A stretch of DNA of 33,964 nucleotides from Acidovorax sp. (GCA_030150585.1 JASLFM010000283.1:1-33964); one strand, 5' to 3'; numbered from the stretch's first letter, positions 1 to 7,764 are shown. Notes: generated from the letters alone by a model not told the origin. Translations and numbers: made by a program.

Positions 1-1144
1 CCAGCACCTTGATGGCCACGAGCCCCAGCAGGCCCACGCCGTAGCCCGCCAGCGCGCGCGCGATCTGGCCCACGTCGCTGTCGTGCAGGGCGCCATGGTG
101 GAACAGCGTGGCCACGAGCGGTTCGGCGAAGGTGAGCAGACCCACGGCACAGGGCACCGACAGCAGCACGACGATGCGCAGGCCCCAGTCGAGCATGGCC
201 GAATAGCGGTCGCCGTCGCCCGCGGCCTTGGCCGCCGCGAGCTGCGGCGTGAGCACCACGCCCAGCGCCACGCCAAGCAGCGCGGTCGGGAATTCCATGA
301 GCCGGTCGGCATAGAACAGCCACGTCACGCTGCCCGGTGCGAGGTAGGAGGCGATCTGCGTGTTGATCATCAGCGACACCTGCGCCACACCCACACCCAG
401 CAGCGCGGGCGCCATGAGCTTGAGGATGCGGCGCACCCCCTCGTCGCCCCAGGCGGCGCGCACCGACCCCCAGGTCATGCCGATGTGCGGCAGCAGCCCC
501 ATGCGGCGCAGCGCCGGCAGTTGCACGGCCAGCTGCAATACGCCGCCGAGCATCACGCCGCCCGCCATGGCGTAGATGGGCTCGATGCCGCGGGCGGCCA
601 GTTGGGGCGCCCCCAGCCAGGCGGCCGCGATCATGCAGACGTTGAGCAGCACCGGCGTGGCGGCCGGTACAGCGAAGCGCCGCCAGGTATTGAGCACCCC
701 GGCCGACAGCGCCACGAGCGACATGAAGCCGATGTAGGGAAACATCCAGCGCGTCATGAGCACGGCGGCCTGGTAGCTCTCGGGGTTTTGCCGCAGGCCG
801 CTCGCAAGCAGCCACACCAGCACCGGGGCGCCGGCCACGCCTGCCGCACAGGTCAGCAGCAGCACCCAGGTCAGCACCGTGGCCACGCTGTCGATGAGTC
901 GGCGCGTGGCCTCTTCGCCATGCTGCGCTTTGGAGGCCGCGAGCACGGGCACGAAGGCCTGGCTGAATGCCCCTTCGGCGAACAGCCGGCGGAACAGGTT
1001 GGGAATGCGGAACGCGACGTTGAACGCGTCGGTGAGCGCGTTGGCCCCAAAAATCGACGCCATGAGCAGATCGCGTGCCAGGCCAGTCACCCGGGAGGCG
1101 AGGGTCAGCAGGGAGACGGTGGAGGCGGCTTTGAACAGGGACAC
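1..1144 (-). CDS. murJ: MurJ (MviN) lipid II flippase, N-terminal part
   Basis: This is the inner-membrane flippase that moves lipid II to the periplasmic face for peptidoglycan synthesis. The reverse-strand translation begins SLFKAASTVSLLTLASRVTG and continues with RDLLMASIFGANALTDAFNVAFRIPN and LFAEGAFSQAFVPV, the conserved opening of the MurJ family. Successive hydrophobic segments follow. About 381 of the usual 510-520 residues are present; the C-terminus runs off the left edge. The start is a GTG at 1144; another in-frame GTG at 1150 lies closer to a GGGG stretch and is also possible. The gene is divergent from rpsT, an arrangement common in betaproteobacteria. Family assignment is secure, the exact start is not. 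Confidence 0.93.
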   Translation of the reverse strand, partial: MSLFKAASTVSLLTLASRVTGLARDLLMASIFGANALTDAFNVAFRIPNLFRRLFAEGAFSQAFVPVLAASKAQHGEEATRRLIDSVATVLTWVLLLTCAAGVAGAPVLVWLLASGLRQNPESYQAAVLMTRWMFPYIGFMSLVALSAGVLNTWRRFAVPAATPVLLNVCMIAAAWLGAPQLAARGIEPIYAMAGGVMLGGVLQLAVQLPALRRMGLLPHIGMTWGSVRAAWGDEGVRRILKLMAPALLGVGVAQVSLMINTQIASYLAPGSVTWLFYADRLMEFPTALLGVALGVVLTPQLAAAKAAGDGDRYSAMLDWGLRIVVLLSVPCAVGLLTFAEPLVATLFHHGALHDSDVGQIARALAGYGVGLLGLVAIKVL

Positions 1145-1176
1145 GGGCACCAAGTGTAGCCCCAACAGGAGCGGGT

Positions 1177-1182
1177 TATAAT
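1177..1182 (+). promoter_or_regulatory. Candidate -10 box of the rpsT promoter
   Basis: A perfect TATAAT lies 45 nt upstream of the rpsT ATG, inside the murJ-rpsT divergent gap. No good TTGACA-like -35 is visible at the usual 16-18 nt spacing. The call rests on the -10 match and its position before a highly expressed ribosomal gene. Confidence 0.5.
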
Positions 1183-1227
1183 GCTCGGCTTTGCTGACAT
1201 CATCCTCAGACACAAGGAACACTTACC

Positions 1228-1527
1228 ATGGCATCTGCTAAGCCGAAGAAAAAGAACCCCCGCCTGGCCTCGGGCCGCAAGCGCGCCCGCCAGGACGTCA
1301 AGCTGAACGCCGCGAACACCTCGCTGCGCTCGAAGTACCGCACCGCCGTCAAGAACGTCGAGAAGGCCGTTCTGGCCGGTGACAAGACCAAGGCGACCGA
1401 ACTGTTCGCCAAGGCCCAGTCCGTGCTCGACACGATTGCCGACAAGGGCATCTTCCACAAGAACAAGGCCGCTCGCGACAAGAGCCGCCTGTCTGCCAAG
1501 GTGAAAGCCCTGGCACTCGCAGCCTAA
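1228..1527 (+). CDS. rpsT: 30S ribosomal protein S20
   Basis: S20 is a primary binding protein of the 16S rRNA 5' domain in the small subunit. The 99-residue product is typical in length and strongly basic. It opens MASAKPKKKNPRLASGRKRA and carries the family patterns SLRSKYRTAVKNVEKAV and ADKGIFHKNKAARDKSRLS. An AAGGA ribosome binding site precedes the ATG at good spacing. The gene stands alone, with its own -10 box upstream and a strong terminator about 85 nt downstream. The identification is essentially certain. Confidence 0.98.
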   Translation: MASAKPKKKNPRLASGRKRARQDVKLNAANTSLRSKYRTAVKNVEKAVLAGDKTKATELFAKAQSVLDTIADKGIFHKNKAARDKSRLSAKVKALALAA

Positions 1528-1611
1528 TTTACCGCCTGCCCTTTGGGGCAAACAGCCCGGGCGGCCGTGCCGCCCGCCGTTTGTAACGGGTGCGCTGTCA
1601 GCAAAGCAGAG

Positions 1612-1635
1612 AAACCGCCTTCGGGCGGTTTTTTT
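1612..1635 (+). terminator. Rho-independent terminator of rpsT
   Basis: The stem AAACCGCC pairs with GGCGGTTT around a TTCG tetraloop and is followed by an uninterrupted T run. It lies about 85 nt past the rpsT stop, and no other plus-strand gene is near. Confidence 0.92.
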
Positions 1636-1671
1636 GTGCCCGGGAAGGGGAGACAGGGGTCCATCTACCCC

Positions 1672-1704
1672 AAAAAAAGAAAAAGGCCTGAGGGTTCAGG
1701 CCTT
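1672..1704 (-). terminator. Rho-independent terminator of the DUF3579 gene, overlapping its stop codon
   Basis: On the minus strand AAGGCCTGA pairs with TCAGGCCTT around a 4-nt loop (ACCC), followed by TTTTT, C and TTTTTTT. The left arm contains the last codons (Lys, Ala) and the TGA stop of the DUF3579 gene. It faces the rpsT terminator, so transcription from both sides ends in this gap. Confidence 0.9.
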
Positions 1705-2058
1705 GGGATCGGGTAGCAGGCAGGCTTCCACTACCTGCAAGTCATTGTCTTTGGCGAAGTTGAGCACGAAGTCCCATGCCATCGGCTCGTGCCCCTGCAA
1801 GTCGCGATGAACCACAACGCACTTCACGCCGTTGAGGGTGGTGGGCACGCACCACGGCGAGTAGCTCAGGTGGCAGCCTGGCTGGGCCCCTCCCGGCCGG
1901 AACTGGCTCATCACACCGGCCAGGCGCTCGGCCCAGTCGCTCGGCCGGAAGGTTCTCCCGTCGCGGGTGATGCCCTGGATGAAGACTTCTTGGGTGCTGG
2001 GGGAGACCATCGGGGTTTGCTCGTGGGGAGGGGTGGCGCCGGCGGGATCGCCGCCCAT
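1696..2058 (-). CDS. DUF3579 family protein, function unknown
   Basis: The product contains STQEVFIQGITRDGRTFRPSDWAERLAGV and ends MAWDFVLNFAKDNDLQVVEACLLPDP, the conserved pattern of the DUF3579 family of betaproteobacteria. This family has no established function that I know of. No signal peptide or membrane segment is visible, so it is probably a small cytoplasmic protein. I chose the ATG at 2058 (120 residues); an in-frame ATG at 2010 gives 104 residues and starts nearer the conserved core, and neither has a convincing ribosome binding site. A palindrome containing TATATA lies just upstream, and the stop codon sits inside the terminator stem. The gene is a single transcription unit divergent from argD. 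Confidence 0.8.
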   Translation of the reverse strand: MGGDPAGATPPHEQTPMVSPSTQEVFIQGITRDGRTFRPSDWAERLAGVMSQFRPGGAQPGCHLSYSPWCVPTTLNGVKCVVVHRDLQGHEPMAWDFVLNFAKDNDLQVVEACLLPDPKA

Positions 2059-2081
2059 GGCGCATAACCCGTGGATTTTAA

Positions 2082-2095
2082 CTCTTATATAAGAG
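2082..2095. promoter_or_regulatory. Perfect 14-bp palindrome, possible operator/-10 of the DUF3579 gene
   Basis: CTCTTATATAAGAG is fully self-complementary and AT-rich in a GC-rich background. It lies 24 nt upstream of the DUF3579 start at 2058 and about 125 nt upstream of argD. The central TATATA could act as a -10 box, so a bound dimeric repressor would block it. The regulator is unknown from this window. Confidence 0.5.
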
Positions 2096-2219
2096 CTACG
2101 CTCCTCCACCCGACTGCCGCATGGGCTCATTGGAGTGATGCGCAATCGTCAACGCCCTGCCTTGCTGCGCCCTCTAGAATCGTGCTTCCCTTTTTCCGGC
2201 AACACTGGAGTCCTGAGCA

Positions 2220-3416
2220 ATGACCGCTTTCATCGAGGCTGCCTCGCCCCACGTCATGAACACCTATGGCCGCGTGCCCATCGCGCTCGAGCGAGGCCAA
2301 GGCAGCCGCGTGTGGGACGTGAACGGCAAGCAGTACCTCGACGGGCTGGGCGGCATCGCCGTCAACACGCTGGGCCACAACCACCCCAAGCTGGTGCCCG
2401 CTCTGCAGGAGCAGATCGCCAAACTGATCCACACCTCCAACTACTACCACGTGCCGGGCCAGGAAAAGCTCGCGGCCAAGCTGGTCGAACTGACGGGCAT
2501 GAGCAACGTGTTCTTCTGCAATTCCGGCCTGGAGGCCAACGAAGCCGCGATCAAGATCGCACGCAAGTTCGGCGTGGACAAGGGCATCGCCAAGCCCGAG
2601 ATCGTGGTCTATGAGAAGGCGTTCCATGGCCGCTCGATCGCCACCATGTCGGCCACGGGCAATCCCAAGATCCACAGCGGCTTCGGCCCGCTGGTGGAAG
2701 GCTTCATCCGCGTACCGCTCAACGACATTGAGGCCATCAAGAAGGCCACCGAAGGCAACCCCAACGTGGTGGCTGTGTTCTTCGAAACCATCCAGGGCGA
2801 AGGCGGCATCAACCCGATGCGCGTCGAATACCTGCAGCAGCTGCGCGCGCTGTGCGACGAGCGCGGCTGGCTCATGATGATCGACGAAGTGCAATGCGGC
2901 ATGGGCCGCACCGGCAAATGGTTCGCCCACCAGTGGGCAGGCATCACGCCAGACGTGATGCCCCTCGCCAAGGGCCTGGGCTCGGGCGTGCCGATCGGCG
3001 CGGTGGTCGCCGGCCCCAAGGCAGCCAACGTGCTGCAACCCGGCAACCACGGCACCACCTTTGGTGGCAACCCACTGGCCATGCGCGCGGGCGTGGAGAC
3101 CATCCGCATCATGGAGGAGGACGGCCTGCTGGAGAATGCCGCCACCGTGGGCGCGCACCTCAAGGCCGTGCTGCAGCGCGAGCTGGGCAGCCTGCCCGGC
3201 GTGAAGGAAGTACGCGGCCAGGGCCTGATGCTGGGCGTGGAGCTTGACAAGCCCTGCGGCGTCCTCGTGGGCCGCGCTGCCGAAGCCGGCCTGCTCATCA
3301 GCGTGACGGCCGACAGCGTGATCCGCATCGTGCCGCCGCTGATCCTCACCACGGCGGAGGCCGACGAAATCGTGGCGCTGCTCGCCCCCCTGGTCAAAGC
3401 GCTGCTCGCCGAGTAA
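2220..3416 (+). CDS. argD: Acetylornithine aminotransferase (class III, PLP)
   Basis: The enzyme converts N-acetylglutamate semialdehyde to N2-acetylornithine in arginine synthesis, and often also acts on succinyldiaminopimelate. The 398 residues match the family length. Visible motifs are the N-terminal RVPIALERGQGSRVWDVNGK, the cofactor-site NSGLEANEAAIKIARK near 101-116, FFETIQGEGG near 188-196, the PLP-ring aspartate D222 in MIDEVQCGMGRTG, and the Schiff-base lysine K251 in LAKGLGSGVPIGA. A GGAG site precedes the ATG. It is followed after 11 nt by argF, so the two probably form one operon. Confidence 0.96.
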   Translation: MTAFIEAASPHVMNTYGRVPIALERGQGSRVWDVNGKQYLDGLGGIAVNTLGHNHPKLVPALQEQIAKLIHTSNYYHVPGQEKLAAKLVELTGMSNVFFCNSGLEANEAAIKIARKFGVDKGIAKPEIVVYEKAFHGRSIATMSATGNPKIHSGFGPLVEGFIRVPLNDIEAIKKATEGNPNVVAVFFETIQGEGGINPMRVEYLQQLRALCDERGWLMMIDEVQCGMGRTGKWFAHQWAGITPDVMPLAKGLGSGVPIGAVVAGPKAANVLQPGNHGTTFGGNPLAMRAGVETIRIMEEDGLLENAATVGAHLKAVLQRELGSLPGVKEVRGQGLMLGVELDKPCGVLVGRAAEAGLLISVTADSVIRIVPPLILTTAEADEIVALLAPLVKALLAE

Positions 3417-3427
3417 AACGTTACACC

Positions 3428-4369
3428 ATGAAGCACTACCTGCAATTCAAGGACCTCACGGCCGACGAATACGCCTACCTGTTCGAGCGCGCCGCGCTCA
3501 TCAAGAAGAAGTTCAAAGCCTACGAGAAGCACCACTCGCTGCTCGACCGCACGCTGGCCATGATTTTCGAGAAGGCCAGCACGCGCACGCGCGTGAGCTT
3601 CGAAGCGGGCATGTACCAGCTCGGCGGCTCCGTGGTGCACCTCACCACGGGCGACAGCCAGCTCGGCCGCGCCGAGCCCATCGAGGACAGCGCCAAAGTC
3701 ATCAGCCGCATGGTGGACCTGGTGATGATCCGCACGTTCGAGCAGACGAAGATCGAGCGCTTCGCCGCCCATTCGCGCGTGCCGGTCATCAACGGCCTCA
3801 CGAACGAGTTCCATCCCTGCCAGATCCTCGCGGACCTGTTCACTTTCCTCGAGCACCGCGGCACGAATGCGGAAGGCAAGCCAGACCTGGCGTGCCTGGC
3901 GGGCAAGACGGTGGCTTGGGTGGGCGACGGCAACAACATGGCCAACACCTGGCTGCAGGCCGCCGAGCTGCTGGGCTTCAAGGTGCACCTGAGCACGCCG
4001 AGCGGCTACGAGGTCGATGCCGCAGTGGCCGGCGTCGCGAACAAGGACTGCTACCAGGTCTTCAAGGACCCCATGGATGCATGCCGGGGCGCGGACCTCG
4101 TCACCACCGACGTGTGGACGAGCATGGGCTACGAGGCCGAGAACGAGGCACGCAAGAAGGCCTTCGCCGACTGGTGCGTGGACGCGGAGATGATGGCCGT
4201 GGCCAAGCCCGACGCGCTGTTCATGCACTGCCTGCCCGCGCACCGCGGCGAGGAGGTGGAGGCCGAGGTGATCGACGGCCCCCAATCCGTGGTCTGGGAT
4301 GAGGCCGAAAACAGGATGCACGCGCAAAAGGCGCTCATGGAGTACCTGCTGCTCGGCAAGCAGGCCTGA
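3428..4369 (+). CDS. argF: Ornithine carbamoyltransferase, anabolic type
   Basis: The enzyme joins carbamoyl phosphate and ornithine to give citrulline in the cytoplasm. The 313 residues carry the carbamoyl-phosphate loop STRTR at 51-55, HPCQ at 129-132, the ornithine-side SMG at 232-234 and HCLP at 267-270, all intact. The family length is normal. It follows argD by 11 nt and is closed by a terminator lying inside the convergent neighbour. The biosynthetic pairing with argD, with no arcA or arcC nearby, favours the anabolic enzyme over a deiminase-pathway version. Confidence 0.97.
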   Translation: MKHYLQFKDLTADEYAYLFERAALIKKKFKAYEKHHSLLDRTLAMIFEKASTRTRVSFEAGMYQLGGSVVHLTTGDSQLGRAEPIEDSAKVISRMVDLVMIRTFEQTKIERFAAHSRVPVINGLTNEFHPCQILADLFTFLEHRGTNAEGKPDLACLAGKTVAWVGDGNNMANTWLQAAELLGFKVHLSTPSGYEVDAAVAGVANKDCYQVFKDPMDACRGADLVTTDVWTSMGYEAENEARKKAFADWCVDAEMMAVAKPDALFMHCLPAHRGEEVEAEVIDGPQSVVWDEAENRMHAQKALMEYLLLGKQA

Positions 4370-4370
4370 G

Positions 4371-4589
4371 TCAGCGCCGCGATTCTGGCAAGGCCACCGT
4401 CTGGGTGGCCTTTTTATTTTCTGTTCCGCAGCCACCGCCCTCGCTGCCGCACGCGCTGCACCCCCCGCAGCCGGGCTCCTGCGCCAGTGCCGCGGGCAGG
4501 CGGCGGCGCAAGCGGCGGGGCAAATAGCGCCAGACCACGTAGGCAGCGGCCAGCGCCACGATCACGGCGACGATGAGTTCCTGGGTCAT
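4371..4589 (-). CDS. FeoB-associated Cys-rich membrane protein
   Basis: A 72-residue protein starts one nucleotide after the feoB stop, with an AGGAG site lying in the feoB 3' end, so it is translated from the feo mRNA. Residues about 4-24 (ELIVAVIVALAAAYVVWRYL) form one membrane helix, followed by an Arg-rich stretch (PRRLRRRLP) and a Cys/Gly tail, GCGGCSACGSEGGGCG. This matches the small Cys-rich proteins found beside FeoB, thought to help iron uptake, perhaps by metal binding. It ends 1 nt from the argF stop, and its last 15 codons contain the argF terminator hairpin. Confidence 0.82.
   Translation of the reverse strand: MTQELIVAVIVALAAAYVVWRYLPRRLRRRLPAALAQEPGCGGCSACGSEGGGCGTENKKATQTVALPESRR
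4390..4420 (+). terminator. argF terminator, embedded in the convergent coding sequence
   Basis: AAGGCCACC pairs with GGTGGCCTT around a 5-nt loop, then TTTTTATTTT follows. It begins 21 nt after the argF stop. The whole structure lies inside the 3' coding part of the FeoB-associated gene on the other strand, where it reads as Lys-Lys-Ala-Thr-Gln-Thr-Val-Ala-Leu. Confidence 0.9.
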
Positions 4590-4590
4590 G

Positions 4591-6471
4591 TCAAGCTCCT
4601 AAGGCCAGCGCCACGCGGTAGGTGATGAAGCTCGCGCCGTAGGCCAGCGCAAACAGGTAGCCGACCATCAGCGCCGGGTAGCGCCAGCTGTTGGTCTCGC
4701 GGCGCACGGCCGCGATCGTCGAGATGCACTGCGGCGCATAGACGAACCACACGAGCAGCGACAGCGCCGTGGCCAGCGACCAGCTGCCCGCGATCAGCGG
4801 CCCGAGCTGGTCGGCCACCTCCTCGCCCGTGGCCGAGAGCGCATACACCGTCCCCAGTGCTCCCACGGCCACCTCGCGCGCGGCCATGCCCGGCACGAGC
4901 GCGATGGCGATCTGCCAGTTGAAGCCGATCGGTGCCACCAGCACCTCGAGCACGCGGCCAATGCGGCCCGCGAAGCTGTACTGGATGGCTGCACCTGCCG
5001 CACCCTCGGGCGGTGCCGGGTAGGACGAGAGGAACCACAGCAGGATGGTGACCGCCAGGATGATGCCGCCCACGCGGCGCAGGAAGATCAGGGCCCGCTC
5101 GTAGAGCCCGATTGCCAGGCTGCGCACGCTGGGCCAGCGGTAGGCCGGCAGCTCCATGAGCAGCGGCGTGGGGCCCGCGCCGCGCCGCGCGAGCCGGGCG
5201 ACGGCCGCCACGGCCATCGCGCTCGCGATGCCGCCCACATAGAGCCCGAACAGCACCAGGCCCTGCAGGTTGAAGACCCCGCCCACGGTGCGCGCGGGAA
5301 TGAAGGCGCCGATGAGCAATGCATACACGGGCAGGCGCGCCGAGCAGGTCATGAGCGGCGCAATCAGGATCGTGACCAACCGATCGCGCCAGCTCGCAAT
5401 GGAGCGCGTGGCCATGATGCCCGGCACCGCGCATGCGAAGCTCGACAGCAGCGGGATGAACGAGCGCCCCGACAGGCCCACGGTCCCCATCACGCGGTCC
5501 AGCAGGAAGGCCGCGCGCGGCAGGTAGCCCGAGTCCTCGAGCGCGAGGATGAACAGGAACAGGATCAGGATCTGCGGCAGGAACACGAGCACGCTGCCCG
5601 CGCCCGCCAGCACGCCGTCGGTGACGAGGCTGCGCAGCACCCCTTCAGGCATGTGGGCGCCCACCCAGGCGGCCAGCGCCGCCACGCCGTCCTTGATCGC
5701 GTCCATGGGCCATTGCGCCCAGCTGAAGACGGCCTGGAACATGAGGAACAGCGAGGCCGCGAGCAGCAGCATGCCCCACAGCGGGTGCAGCACCACGGCA
5801 TCGAGGCGGTCATCCACGCGGCGCTCCGCCGGGGTCTCGCGCACGGCCAGGCCCATGATGCGGCGGACCTCGCGGTGCAAGTCGAGCACACGCTGCTGCG
5901 GGTCGGTGCTCAGAGCAAGGCCCATGGACTGCGGCGCAGCGGGCTGCACGGCATCGAGCCACTGCCGCAGCTCCTGCGCGCCATCCTGGCGCACGCCCAC
6001 CGTGGCGAGCACGGGCACGCCCAGCGCACGGGACAGTGCCTCGCGGTCGATGGCAATGCCCTGCCGCTCGGCCATGTCGCTCATGTTGAGCACCAGCACC
6101 ATGGGCAGGTCCAGCGCGCGCGCCTCCAGCACCAGGCGCAGATTCAGGCGCAGGTGGGTCGCATCGGTCACGCACACGAGCAGCTCGGGCGGCGCCTCGC
6201 TGCGGTGCCGGCCCGTGACGATGTCGCGCGTGATGGTCTCGTCGATGCTGTGGGCGTTGAGGCTGTAGGTGCCCGGCAGGTCCAGCACGCGCACGCGGCG
6301 GCCGCTCGCAGTGTGCAGCAGGCCTTCCTTGCGCTCCACGGTGACTCCCGCATAGTTGGCCACCTTCTGGCGCGCGCCCGTCAGCAGGTTGAACAGCGCG
6401 GTCTTGCCGCAATTGGGGTTGCCCAGCAGCGCTATGCGCAGCACGGGCAGGGGCATGGCGTCGGAACTCAT
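4591..6471 (-). CDS. feoB: Ferrous iron transporter FeoB
   Basis: FeoB is the inner-membrane Fe(II) transporter with an N-terminal G domain. The G1 loop GNPNCGKT is at 17-24, followed by the switch region NYAGVTVERKEG, G3 DLPGTYSLN at 64-72 and G4 NMSD at 129-132. The rest is polytopic, with conserved segments such as SGRSFIPLLSSFACAVPGIMATR and TCSARLPVY that belong to the Gate domains. At 626 residues it is shorter than the E. coli protein but complete. It overlaps feoA by ATGA and is followed after 1 nt by the small Cys-rich protein, so all three are co-translated. Confidence 0.97.
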   Translation of the reverse strand: MSSDAMPLPVLRIALLGNPNCGKTALFNLLTGARQKVANYAGVTVERKEGLLHTASGRRVRVLDLPGTYSLNAHSIDETITRDIVTGRHRSEAPPELLVCVTDATHLRLNLRLVLEARALDLPMVLVLNMSDMAERQGIAIDREALSRALGVPVLATVGVRQDGAQELRQWLDAVQPAAPQSMGLALSTDPQQRVLDLHREVRRIMGLAVRETPAERRVDDRLDAVVLHPLWGMLLLAASLFLMFQAVFSWAQWPMDAIKDGVAALAAWVGAHMPEGVLRSLVTDGVLAGAGSVLVFLPQILILFLFILALEDSGYLPRAAFLLDRVMGTVGLSGRSFIPLLSSFACAVPGIMATRSIASWRDRLVTILIAPLMTCSARLPVYALLIGAFIPARTVGGVFNLQGLVLFGLYVGGIASAMAVAAVARLARRGAGPTPLLMELPAYRWPSVRSLAIGLYERALIFLRRVGGIILAVTILLWFLSSYPAPPEGAAGAAIQYSFAGRIGRVLEVLVAPIGFNWQIAIALVPGMAAREVAVGALGTVYALSATGEEVADQLGPLIAGSWSLATALSLLVWFVYAPQCISTIAAVRRETNSWRYPALMVGYLFALAYGASFITYRVALALGA

Positions 6472-6806
6472 GCCACCTCCTTCAAAGGATGCACCCGCAC
6501 CATGGCCGCCTCATGGCGCCGCAGCGCGAACGTGGCCTGCCCCACGCGCACCGCAAGCGGATCGCCGCCGGGGAAACCAGCCGCCATGACGCGCACGGGC
6601 TCACCGGGCAAGAAGCCGATCTCCATGAGCCGCAGCAGCAACTCGCGCTCCTGCGCGTCACGGGCCGGTGCCAGGTCCACGACCTCGGCGGGCACATGGC
6701 GCGGCAAGGCGTCCAGGCCCATGCCGGGCGCTGGCGCACGGGGCTGCAGCCCAGGGTTCAGGCCCCCAGCGGGCCCTGCGGCATCTTGAATCATCTTCAC
6801 GGCCAT
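6468..6806 (-). CDS. feoA: FeoA domain protein, ferrous iron uptake accessory
   Basis: FeoA is a small cytoplasmic SH3-like protein that supports FeoB. The core ERELLLRLMEIGFLPGEPVRVMAAGFPGGDPLAVRVGQATFALRRHEAAMVRV fits the family. The 112 residues are longer than the usual 75-85 because of an N-terminal Pro/Gly-rich extension of about 30 residues (AAGPAGGLNPGLQPRAPAPG). ATG at 6806 has only an A-rich stretch before it; an in-frame ATG at 6794 is an alternative. The gene opens the feo operon just behind a Fur-box-like sequence, and its stop overlaps the feoB start. Confidence 0.92.
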   Translation of the reverse strand: MAVKMIQDAAGPAGGLNPGLQPRAPAPGMGLDALPRHVPAEVVDLAPARDAQERELLLRLMEIGFLPGEPVRVMAAGFPGGDPLAVRVGQATFALRRHEAAMVRVHPLKEVA

Positions 6807-6811
6807 TCTTT

Positions 6812-6829
6812 TTAATACTAATTCTCATT
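6812..6829 (-). promoter_or_regulatory. Fur-box-like operator of the feo operon
   Basis: On the minus strand the sequence reads AATGAGAATTAGTATTAA, close to the AATGATAAT-type hexamer repeats bound by Fur. It lies 5-23 nt upstream of the feoA ATG, in a local AT-rich island. This position suits iron-dependent repression and is typical of feo operons. It could also affect the divergent YkgJ-type gene. Confidence 0.7.
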
Positions 6830-6899
6830 CCCATTGTCGCTCATGCGGCCGCACTTCCGCTTGACCCGCATCAGAACCCTGCAACGGCCAGGGAAACCG

Positions 6900-7256
6900 A
6901 TGGGCCACAATCGCATTCCGATGTCCCACCATCCCGCCCTTCACCCCTGCCAGCGCTGCGGTGCCTGCTGCGCGAGCTTTCGCGTCGATTTTTCCGCCTG
7001 GGAGGCGCAGGAGCTCGGCGGCAGCGTGCCCGATGGCCTGGCCGTGGAAGTCAATGAAAGCCTGCGCCGCATGCGCGGCACCGACCACGTGCCGCCGCGC
7101 TGCGCCGCACTCACAGGCCAGTTGGGCGAGCGCGTGGCCTGCGGCATCTACGAATGGCGCCCTTCGCCCTGCCGAGAATTCGAGGCGGGCAGCGACGCCT
7201 GCAACCGCGCGCGGCAACGCCATGGCCTTGCCGCCCTGGAGGACGGGCCTTACTGA
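6900..7256 (+). CDS. YkgJ-type cysteine-cluster protein (putative Zn/Fe-S binding)
   Basis: The 118-residue product has the cluster CQRCGACC at 17-24, then PPRCAAL, ACGIYEWRPSPCREF and a C-terminal DACNRARQRHGL, matching the CxxCxxCC family of YkgJ proteins predicted to bind a metal or Fe-S centre. Its biochemical role is not known. I chose ATG 6900 because AGGGA lies 5 nt before it; reading frame extends further upstream to 6834, but that part looks non-conserved. It is divergent from feoA and ends 3 nt before the convergent kynR-like stop. Confidence 0.82.
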   Translation: MGHNRIPMSHHPALHPCQRCGACCASFRVDFSAWEAQELGGSVPDGLAVEVNESLRRMRGTDHVPPRCAALTGQLGERVACGIYEWRPSPCREFEAGSDACNRARQRHGLAALEDGPY

Positions 7257-7259
7257 GGC

Positions 7260-7736
7260 TCAACCCAGCGGCACGGGCAGGCCTCCCACCTGGCCTTTGA
7301 ACTCCTGCAGCGAAAAATGGGTGCGCACGTGGCGCACGCCGGGAAGGCGGTGCAGGCGCCGCTGCAGCAGCTCGGAGTAGGCGTCGAGGTCGCGCGCCAC
7401 GACCACCAGCAGGAAGTCCTCGGGCCCCGAGATGCCATGGAACATGACCACCTCGGGGATGGCGCACACGGCCTCCTCGAACGCCACGGAGGACACCTCG
7501 GTCTGGTGGTCGATGCCCACCATCACGAACGCCAGCACGCCGAACCCGAGCGCGCGCCGGTTGAGCGCCGCGTGGTAGCCGCGGATCACCCCGTCGTCCT
7601 CCAGCCGCTTGACGCGCCGCCAGCACGGCGACTGCGACAGGTGCGCCATCTGCGCGAGTTCGCCCGAGGTCAGCCGCGCGTCGTCCTGCAGCGCGTGCAC
7701 CAGCTGGCGATCGATGCGGTCCAGTTCCGTCTGCAT
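7260..7736 (-). CDS. kynR: Lrp/AsnC-family regulator, likely KynR
   Basis: The 158-residue protein has an N-terminal helix-turn-helix (LDRIDRQLVHALQDDARLTSGELAQMAHLSQSPCWRRVKRLEDDGVI, about 5-50), then the RAM ligand-binding domain with VSGPEDFLL-like FHGISGPEDFLLVVVARDLDAY and a C-terminal HFSLQEFKGQ. It is divergent from kynB, as the Lrp-type activator KynR is in Pseudomonas and Burkholderia, where it responds to kynurenine. The regulator name is inferred from context plus family. An imperfect inverted repeat in the shared upstream gap is a candidate binding site. Confidence 0.85.
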   Translation of the reverse strand: MQTELDRIDRQLVHALQDDARLTSGELAQMAHLSQSPCWRRVKRLEDDGVIRGYHAALNRRALGFGVLAFVMVGIDHQTEVSSVAFEEAVCAIPEVVMFHGISGPEDFLLVVVARDLDAYSELLQRRLHRLPGVRHVRTHFSLQEFKGQVGGLPVPLG

Positions 7737-7764
7737 GATCTATTCCATTTCTTCCCTGCAAAGA

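Noticed and set aside
2609..4435. Minus-strand open frame of 608 codons
   Set aside because: Antisense to argD and argF, which have intact active sites; composition is His/Val/Ala-rich shadow sequence.
5653..6789. Plus-strand open frame of 378 codons
   Set aside because: Antisense to feoB and feoA, whose GTPase motifs and ATGA coupling are intact.
6834..6899. Longer N-terminus for the YkgJ-type protein
   Set aside because: The extra residues look non-conserved, run into the Fur box area, and ATG 6900 has a good ribosome binding site.
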